Origin: Candidatus Portnoybacteria bacterium CG_4_10_14_0_2_um_filter_44_20 | Lineage (GTDB): Bacteria; Patescibacteriota; Minisyncoccia; Portnoybacterales; GCA-002795985 | Assembly (NCBI GenBank): GCA_002792395.1 | Contig: PFOG01000194.1 | Location: forward strand, 1-7,264 | Length of the DNA: 7,264 nucleotides | Direction of reading: 5' to 3' | Shown here: piece by piece, positions 1-3,941 of the stretch | How positions within the stretch are numbered: position 1 is the first letter of the stretch | How the letters are laid out: each line of letters opens with the position of its first letter | Program-made: the position numbers and the translations under genes | Notes under the pieces: generated by a model | The model's database searches: none | Told to the model about the DNA's origin: nothing | Seen by the model: only the letters and a program-made list of their open reading frames with translations

Positions 1-59
1 TAATGGCCGCGAAGACGGGAAGAAATGTTTTAAGAAAAAAAGATGGTTTCATATGTTAG
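1..59 (+). CDS. Possible 3' end of ribosomal protein bL34 gene (partial)
   Basis: Reading from base 3, this frame encodes 18 residues containing AAKTGRNVLRKK and then TAG at 57-59. The stretch KTGRNVLRKK resembles the basic C-terminal half of bL34 (family pattern roughly TKxGRxVLxRRRxKGRKRL), a small 50S subunit protein. The last residues (DGFIC) do not match the usual KGRKRL ending, so the identity is weak: the tail may be divergent, or shifted by the run of seven A at 35-41. A hairpin and T-run begin 6 nt after the stop, which supports a gene ending here. The alternative is a second open frame from base 2 to the TGA at 143-145, which would run through that hairpin. The 5' part lies outside the window. 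Confidence 0.35.
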   Translation, partial: MAAKTGRNVLRKKDGFIC

Positions 60-64
60 ACTCT

Positions 65-106
65 AGGCTTCCGATGCCCTTTGGCGACCACGGAGGCCTC
101 TCTTTT
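65..106 (+). terminator. Candidate rho-independent terminator after the left-edge gene
   Basis: AGGCTTCCG (65-73) pairs with CGGAGGCCT (91-99) as a 9-bp stem with one T-G wobble. That wobble forms only in plus-sense RNA. The loop can hold a small inner hairpin, GCC-CTTT-GGC (76-85). The stem is followed by CTCTTTT (100-106), a modest T-run. It lies 6 nt after the TAG at 57-59. If the frame ending at 145 is the real gene, this is only a coincidental hairpin within coding sequence. Confidence 0.45.
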
Positions 107-156
107 AATCAAGTATATTTCTATGATACCCCCCCCAGAACCTGAGTCAACTTTAG

Positions 157-165
157 TTATCCACA
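157..165 (+). promoter_or_regulatory. Perfect DnaA box (TTATCCACA)
   Basis: This is an exact match to the high-affinity DnaA-binding 9-mer TTATNCACA in its commonest form. DnaA is the initiator that melts the chromosome origin. An identical box in the same orientation lies at 662-670; no other perfect match was found on either strand. The box directly abuts the inverted repeat that starts at 166. Confidence 0.55.
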
Positions 166-203
166 CCCCGTAGAGCTACGGCTAACACCGTGATTCTACG
201 GGG
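166..203. repeat. Inverted repeat / hairpin abutting DnaA box
   Basis: CCCCGTAGA (166-174) is the perfect complement of TCTACGGGG (195-203). A second stem, ACGG (178-181) with CCGT (188-191), sits inside, leaving a 6-nt tip loop. The three bases between the stems (GCT opposite GAT) give two wobbles and one mismatch in plus-sense RNA, so the whole is nearly one 16-bp stem. No T-run follows on either side, so it does not look like a terminator. It could be a DNA cruciform or a palindromic repeat unit. Confidence 0.6.
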
Positions 204-207
204 CACA

Positions 208-277
208 CCCCAACACTAATTAAGGCATGGCGGCCGAAGGCCGTTTCGCTTTTTGCGCGCCTTAATTAATGTTGGGG
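208..277. repeat. Long inverted repeat with nested GAA-loop hairpin
   Basis: Bases 208-226 (CCCCAACACTAATTAAGGC) pair with 259-277 over 19 positions with one mismatch, C216 against A269. In minus-sense RNA that mismatch becomes a G-U pair, so the stem is unbroken. Inside sits a second perfect hairpin, CGGCC-GAA-GGCCG (231-243). No gene is encoded. A REP- or MITE-like palindromic element is possible, but no flanking target duplication is visible. Confidence 0.6.
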
Positions 278-284
278 CGCAAAA

Positions 285-306
285 TCAAAAAAGCTCGCAG
301 GGCGAG
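285..306 (-). terminator. Rho-independent terminator of the small coiled-coil gene
   Basis: On the minus strand CTCGC-CCT-GCGAG (306-294) forms a 5-bp GC-rich stem with a 3-nt loop. It is followed by C, then six T (292-287), then GATTTT. It starts 25 nt after the TAA at 334-332. Confidence 0.65.
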
Positions 307-331
307 TTTCTATTTAGGCATTTTCTATATT

Positions 332-613
332 TTAAATCGCTCGAATTTCAACTCCCAATTTTTCCCTCAAAACATCTTTTATTCTTTTTACCTCTTCCTT
401 CATAATTACAAACTCTTGTTTAAAATCTTCTTGTGCCTTAACGTAACTATCTATCAAAATTTGGACATTATTTATATCTCTTCTAAGCTCATCTTTTGCG
501 GCCCCTAATCTTTTAATCAAAACGTTATCGACGGCCGCAACCAAAATCTGCGCCTGCTCTTCAAGTTTTTTATCAAGATATTTCTTGGTTATAAAATTAT
601 TTTGAGCTTCCAT
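332..613 (-). CDS. Small coiled-coil hypothetical protein (93 aa)
   Basis: Encodes 93 residues, MEAQNNFITKKYLDKKLEEQ onward, ending GVEIRAI. There is no signal peptide or membrane segment. Most of the chain is charged and helical with heptad-like spacing of I, L and V: about residues 9-36 (KKYLDKKLEEQAQILVAAV) and 43-86 (DINNVQILIDSYVKAQEDF onward). A coiled-coil oligomer is therefore likely. Proteins of this type (TKKxLxxKL...AVDxVL...D.YVK) are common as unassigned short genes in Patescibacteria; that is from general knowledge, not a search. No function is known to me. No clear Shine-Dalgarno precedes the ATG at 613-611 (GATAAAAGA only). It stands alone, with a good terminator after it and a 245-bp gap before it. 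Confidence 0.72.
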   Translation of the reverse strand: MEAQNNFITKKYLDKKLEEQAQILVAAVDNVLIKRLGAAKDELRRDINNVQILIDSYVKAQEDFKQEFVIMKEEVKRIKDVLREKLGVEIRAI

Positions 614-661
614 TCTTTTATCTTAATCCATTTTAAATTTTTGGTCAATCCGCTGTTCTGG

Positions 662-670
662 TTATCCACA
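662..670 (+). promoter_or_regulatory. Perfect DnaA box (TTATCCACA), second copy
   Basis: Identical in sequence and orientation to the box at 157-165, and 505 bp away. An AT-rich stretch (about 614-650) lies next to it, as expected of a DNA-unwinding region, and a GC-rich palindrome pair follows 15 nt later. It lies in the 245-bp gap between two minus-strand genes. Confidence 0.55.
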
Positions 671-685
671 AGAAACAAAAACGCG

Positions 686-794
686 CCCTCTCCCCCTCAG
701 TTGAGGGGGAGAATAAAAGAGGGGGTGGCGTTCAAATACATCGCTCACCGTTCAGCACCCCTCCTCAATCCTCCCCTCGTCTGAGGGGAGGAGG
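686..794. repeat. Inverted pair of about 40-nt GC-rich palindromic repeats
   Basis: Copy 1 (686-727) holds the hairpin CTCCCCCTCA / TGAGGGGGAG (690-699 with 702-711), an A-rich spacer, then GAGGGGGTG (719-727). Copy 2 (756-794) is the same design on the other strand: the hairpin CCTCCCCTC / GAGGGGAGG (770-778 with 783-791), a spacer, then GAGGAGGGGTG. The copies are related but not identical, and face each other around a 28-bp core (728-755). GGGGTG (722-727) can also pair with CACCCC (756-761), so the whole 109 bp can fold into a large cruciform. No coding capacity was found. It looks like a mobile palindromic repeat or MITE-like unit; no target duplication could be identified. Confidence 0.6.
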
Positions 795-809
795 CAGAAA
801 CCATAAACC

Positions 810-837
810 AAAAACACAGAAATCCTTCGGCTTCTGT
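810..837 (-). terminator. Rho-independent terminator after the AbiEii-like gene
   Basis: On the minus strand ACAGAA (837-832) pairs with TTCTGT (821-816), closing a loop that contains CC-GAA-GG. G and five T (815-810) follow. It begins 22 nt after the TAG at 861-859 and probably ends the transcript carrying the toxin-antitoxin pair, possibly starting as far up as gyrB. Confidence 0.55.
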
Positions 838-858
838 TCAATAATGATAAAAAACGCT

Positions 859-1470
859 CTACTCCAAACTGAATTCCACCAGCTTTTTTTTGATTTCTTT
901 TTCGCTCACTTCAAGTCCCGGAAGAAATTCAACTGCCTCGCGATAGTTTATGTCATCAAAATACGCAAGCTGTTCACGCAGAATTCTTTCATTAAATTCG
1001 CCCTTAAAAATCTCTTGAGCTTTTTTTGAAATTTCCTCCACAGAATAATAATCCCTGATAATAAAATATAAATCAACATAGTCTTTCCACTTTCCTCTAA
1101 ATCCCAAGACAAATGATTTCATGGCCGCTAAGGTCAAAAGATCGGGAAACCTTATTATTTTATCTAATTTCTCAACAGCTTCAATAATATGCCCGAATTC
1201 AAAAAAGGTCATCTTAATTTTGTTCACCATTAACGTGTATTCTCCGACAGCACTAAGATATGTTTTATCTATTTTCCAATAACGGTTAATCTTTTGATAA
1301 ATTGCTCTATTATTAAATTTCTTATTTGAAAATAAATCAAAGTCAATTGACCTCCGGTGGCCCAAATGGAGCGCGATGGCTGTTCCGCCGACTAAAATAA
1401 AATCTTTGCTGAATTCCTGAAGCAACGACAACAATTCAATCTGTTCCTTTGTCAGTATCTCTTTATGCAT
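859..1470 (-). CDS. AbiEii/AbiGii-type nucleotidyltransferase (probable toxin)
   Basis: The product is 203 residues if it starts at the ATG at 1470-1468 (MHKEILTKEQ). It carries the nucleotidyltransferase signature of the AbiEii/AbiGii toxin family: GG at residues 28-29 in ILVGGTAIALHLGHRRS, then the metal-binding pair D43/D45 in SIDFDLFS. The later family block AMKSFVLGFRGKWKDYVDLY (116-135) has K118, K129, D130 and D133. Members of this family act as type IV-like toxins that transfer nucleotides to RNA (shown for AbiEii-related MenT proteins); the substrate here is unknown. The frame stays open upstream to 1569, but that extension (MPKFLGKNQR onward) overlaps the preceding gene by over 100 bp and lacks family similarity, so it was rejected. 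The start overlaps the previous gene by 8 nt (ATGCATAA), implying translational coupling. No strong Shine-Dalgarno is seen. All catalytic positions look intact. Confidence 0.88.
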   Translation of the reverse strand: MHKEILTKEQIELLSLLQEFSKDFILVGGTAIALHLGHRRSIDFDLFSNKKFNNRAIYQKINRYWKIDKTYLSAVGEYTLMVNKIKMTFFEFGHIIEAVEKLDKIIRFPDLLTLAAMKSFVLGFRGKWKDYVDLYFIIRDYYSVEEISKKAQEIFKGEFNERILREQLAYFDDINYREAVEFLPGLEVSEKEIKKKLVEFSLE

Positions 1471-1732
1471 ATTTATTAAAGTATAAATCGAAATAATGTA
1501 TTGTTTTTGGCTTATAATTACACCTCCCCATCGGTGATTTCTTTGATTTTTCCCTAAAAATTTTGGCAACTTTTTTCATCCCCATAATTTTAATCATCTC
1601 TTGCGCATCATTCCAATCGCCATAATTCAAGATATGCTCAATGACCGATTCTTCAGAAAGATTATTAACCGGGTCTTTAATATACCAAAACAAATATCTT
1701 CTTTTTTTTATAAATTCCTTTAAATCATTCAT
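1463..1732 (-). CDS. DUF6922-like small protein, probable partner/antitoxin of AbiEii-like gene
   Basis: Encodes 89 residues, MNDLKEFIKKRRYLFWYIKD onward. The pattern (Y)LFW.I.....L...S.IEHILNYGDW.D......G......F......S....T..YF.LYF fits the small DUF6922-like proteins I know to lie directly before AbiEii/AbiGii nucleotidyltransferase genes: LFW at 14-16, EHILNYGDW at 32-40, a C-terminal TIHYFDLYF at 77-85. It is helical, basic near the C terminus, with no signal or membrane segment. By position and 8-nt overlap with the toxin-like gene it is inferred to be the antitoxin or regulator; no biochemical role is shown by the sequence. No Shine-Dalgarno is visible before the ATG at 1732-1730. A 7-nt tandem array fills most of the 31-bp gap to gyrB. 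Confidence 0.78.
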   Translation of the reverse strand: MNDLKEFIKKRRYLFWYIKDPVNNLSEESVIEHILNYGDWNDAQEMIKIMGMKKVAKIFREKSKKSPMGRCNYKPKTIHYFDLYFNKYA

Positions 1733-1737
1733 GATTC

Positions 1738-1758
1738 TTAAATCGTAAATCTTAAATC
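1738..1758 (+). repeat. 7-nt tandem array (NTAAATC x3), copy A
   Basis: Three exact heptamers in phase, TTAAATC, GTAAATC and TTAAATC, fill most of the gap between gyrB and the DUF6922-like gene. With flanks, 25 bp (1735-1759) match 6069-6045 on the other strand with a single difference. Confidence 0.7.
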
Positions 1759-1763
1759 GTTGT

Positions 1764-3731
1764 TTAAATATCCAGATTCTTCACCTTCTTAGCGTGAGTT
1801 TGGATAAAACGCTTTCGTGGCGCAACCTCATCGCCCATTAAAATATCGAAGAATTTATCGGCTTCAACTGCATCAGCAACCGTTATTTGCTTCATCAGCC
1901 TGATTTTCGGATCCATAGTCGTCTCCCACAACTGGCTCGGGTTCATCTCACCCAAACCTTTGTATCTCTGAATTCCGACGCCTTCCTTGCCCAGAGCTTT
2001 CAATACTTCTTCTTTCTGCTCATCCGAATAGGCATATTTGATCTCTTTCCCCTTCTGGAGACGATACAAGGGCGGCTGAGCAACATAAAGATACCCGCCT
2101 TGAATGATTTCCGGGAAATAACGGAAAAAAAGAGTCATCAGAAGAGTTCTAATGTGCGAGCCATCAACGTCGGCATCAAGAGTTAAGATAATCCGATGAT
2201 ATCTCAATTTATTGATATCGAAAGATTCGGCGATGGCTGTCCCGAGGGCGATGATAATCGCCTTAACCTCTTTGGAAGCCAGCATTTTATCCATTCTGGC
2301 CTTTTCAACGTTCATGATTTTACCGCGGAGCGGCAAAATCGCCTGAAAATGCCTATCGCGCGCCTGTTTACAAGAACCGCCGGCGCTGTCGCCTTCAACA
2401 ATAAATATTTCCGAGTTTTCCGGCTCGCGGCTTGAGCAATCTGCCAGCTTACCAGGAAGCGCCAATCCTTCAAGCAATCCTTTGCGAATAACAGTTTCCC
2501 TGGCCGCTTTCGCCGCCTGCCTAGCTTTGGCGGCCAAAACGCATTTTTCCATAATAGACCTGGCATCGGTGGGATTTTTTTCCAGATATTCCTGCAAACC
2601 ATCAGCCAAAACGGATTCGACCGCCGTTCTTGCCTCTGGATTACCCAACTTAGCTTTAGTTTGACCCTCAAACTGCGGCTCTCTTAACTTTACGCTGATT
2701 ATCGCCGTTAAACCTTCCCGGACATCGTCACCCGTTAAATTTTCATCAGAATCCTTGATAAATCCGTTTTTGCGGGCATAGTCGTTCAAAGTTCTGGTCA
2801 AAGCAACCCTAAAACCAGTTGCGTGCATGCCGCCCTCCGGCGTATGAATATTATTGGCAAAATCAATTTCTTTCCCCTGGAGGTCACTGGTATATTGAAA
2901 AGCTGCCTCAACGGTCATTTCCTCATGCTCTTTATTAACATAAAAAACATTGTTATGCCGAACCTCTTCAGTTTTATTTAAATATTTAACATACGAGACA
3001 ATGCCTCCCTCGAAATGAAAAGTATAAGACCTCGCCAGCTTGTCTCGCTGATCTCGCATGACGATCGTAATGCTTTTAGTAAGATAGGCTTGCTGTCTTA
3101 GGTGAGTTAAAATTTTTTCCCAATCAAACTTAATGTCTTTGAAAACTTCTGAATCAGGCTCGAAGGTTACAGCCGTACCGGTTCTGTCACACTTACTACC
3201 CTTCTTAACACTACCCACTGGCTTACCCTTTTTATACTCCTGTTCATACAAAAAACCATTGCGACAAACTTCGGCTTTCACCCATTTACTCAAAGCATTG
3301 ACCACTGATACGCCGACTCCATGCAAACCGCCCGCCACTTTGTAACTTTGCCCGCCAAACTTACCGCCGGCATGTAATGTACACATCACTGTCTCCAGGG
3401 CTGATTTCTTGGTCTGGGGATGGATATCAACTGGAATACCGCGTCCATTATCTTCGATCCTAATTCGGTTTTCCGGCAACAAAGCAACCACCATTCTATT
3501 TCCAAAGCCCGCCATGAACTCATCAAGCGAGTTATCGGCCACCTCCCAGATCAGATGATGAAGACCCTCCGGACCGGTTGACCCAATATACATTCCGGGC
3601 CGCCTCCGGACCGGCTCAAGACCTTCCAGAACATAAATATCTTTGGCTTCATAAGAAGTATTACCATTGTTTTCCGCCACCCCAACCTCCTTTTTTTCTT
3701 TTTTTTGTAGTTTTTCTTTAGCCATATCCAA
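1764..3731 (-). CDS. gyrB: DNA gyrase subunit B
   Basis: GyrB supplies the ATPase and part of the cleavage core of gyrase (GyrA2GyrB2), which adds negative supercoils to DNA. The 655 residues match the usual bacterial length without the long E. coli-type insert. GHKL ATPase domain: IWEVADNSLDE (61-71, catalytic E63), DNGRGIP (94-100), GGLHGVGVSVVNALS (134-148). The transducer domain carries the ATP-sensing QTK (357-359). TOPRIM: VEGDSAGGS (445-453, E446) and the metal site DADVDG (519-524). The tail has IQRYKGLGEMNPSQLW (587-602) and ends in VKNLDI, so the gene is complete. IQRYKGLGEMN favours GyrB over ParE. The start is open: AGGTGA (3746-3741) lies 9 nt before TTG at 3731, but 15 nt before the ATG at 3725, two codons later (MAKEKLQKK). 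The first 30 residues are low-complexity and lysine-rich. A 210-bp repeat-rich gap separates it from pheT, so it may have its own promoter; none is convincing. Confidence 0.97.
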   Translation of the reverse strand: MDMAKEKLQKKEKKEVGVAENNGNTSYEAKDIYVLEGLEPVRRRPGMYIGSTGPEGLHHLIWEVADNSLDEFMAGFGNRMVVALLPENRIRIEDNGRGIPVDIHPQTKKSALETVMCTLHAGGKFGGQSYKVAGGLHGVGVSVVNALSKWVKAEVCRNGFLYEQEYKKGKPVGSVKKGSKCDRTGTAVTFEPDSEVFKDIKFDWEKILTHLRQQAYLTKSITIVMRDQRDKLARSYTFHFEGGIVSYVKYLNKTEEVRHNNVFYVNKEHEEMTVEAAFQYTSDLQGKEIDFANNIHTPEGGMHATGFRVALTRTLNDYARKNGFIKDSDENLTGDDVREGLTAIISVKLREPQFEGQTKAKLGNPEARTAVESVLADGLQEYLEKNPTDARSIMEKCVLAAKARQAAKAARETVIRKGLLEGLALPGKLADCSSREPENSEIFIVEGDSAGGSCKQARDRHFQAILPLRGKIMNVEKARMDKMLASKEVKAIIIALGTAIAESFDINKLRYHRIILTLDADVDGSHIRTLLMTLFFRYFPEIIQGGYLYVAQPPLYRLQKGKEIKYAYSDEQKEEVLKALGKEGVGIQRYKGLGEMNPSQLWETTMDPKIRLMKQITVADAVEADKFFDILMGDEVAPRKRFIQTHAKKVKNLDI

Positions 3732-3737
3732 ATTTCT

Positions 3738-3808
3738 AATTCACCTAATTACCTCTTAATTTTTAACTCGGTTAAAAATTACAACGAAGTGGTTTGAATT
3801 CACCTAAT
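3738..3808 (-). promoter_or_regulatory. gyrB: gyrB leader: direct repeat and AT-rich hairpin
   Basis: AATTCACCTAAT occurs at 3738-3749 and again at 3797-3808. On the minus strand each reads ATTAGGTGAATT, and the copy nearest gyrB supplies the likely Shine-Dalgarno. Between them is a perfect 10-bp hairpin, AATTTTTAAC-TCG-GTTAAAAATT (3758-3780), and an imperfect GAA-loop hairpin (3781-3793, one mismatch). No T-run follows the hairpin in the direction of transcription, so it is not a terminator. It could be a leader structure or binding site for control of gyrB; the role is inferred only from position. Confidence 0.4.
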
Positions 3809-3833
3809 AAAATATCCGATGACTAATACCTGC

Positions 3834-3845
3834 TTAGATATCTAA
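3834..3845. repeat. 12-bp perfect palindrome
   Basis: TTAGATATCTAA is perfectly symmetrical and lies about 103-114 bp before the gyrB start. It may be an operator for a dimeric regulator, but at AT-rich composition one such site could be chance. Confidence 0.3.
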
Positions 3846-3882
3846 ATAATTTTAATTGTTAGATTTCGGGTTTTTGAATTTT

Positions 3883-3920
3883 ATAACAGCGAAGCTGATA
3901 TATCGGACGAAGTCCGTTAT
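3883..3920. repeat. Paired GAA-loop hairpins in a closed junction
   Basis: Two perfect hairpins stand side by side: CAGC-GAA-GCTG (3887-3897) and CGGAC-GAA-GTCCG (3904-3916). ATAA (3883-3886) and TTAT (3917-3920) can pair around both, giving a three-way junction. A weaker outer repeat (TAATTGT 3853-3859 with ACAATTA 3931-3937) encloses everything. It lies 22 bp after the pheT stop and has no adjacent T-run in that direction, so terminator function is doubtful. A short array of TTAGNAA-like units (3920-3941) runs straight into the pheT stop codon. Confidence 0.55.
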
Positions 3921-3941
3921 TAGAAATTAGACAATTAGGAA

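Noticed and set aside
602..784. 60-codon plus-strand frame
   Set aside because: It runs through the DnaA box and the palindromic repeats; composition follows the repeats and there is no domain signal.
1471..1569. 33-residue N-terminal extension of the AbiEii-like protein
   Set aside because: It would overlap the DUF6922-like gene by 107 bp, and family similarity begins after the ATG at 1470.
3776..3905. sigma-70 promoter for gyrB (TATTTT and TATAAA boxes on the minus strand)
   Set aside because: The stretch is AT-rich, so -10-like hexamers are expected by chance, and no matching -35 hexamer was found at proper spacing.
3883..3920. Rho-independent terminator of pheT
   Set aside because: The hairpins are good but no T-run follows them in the minus-strand direction.
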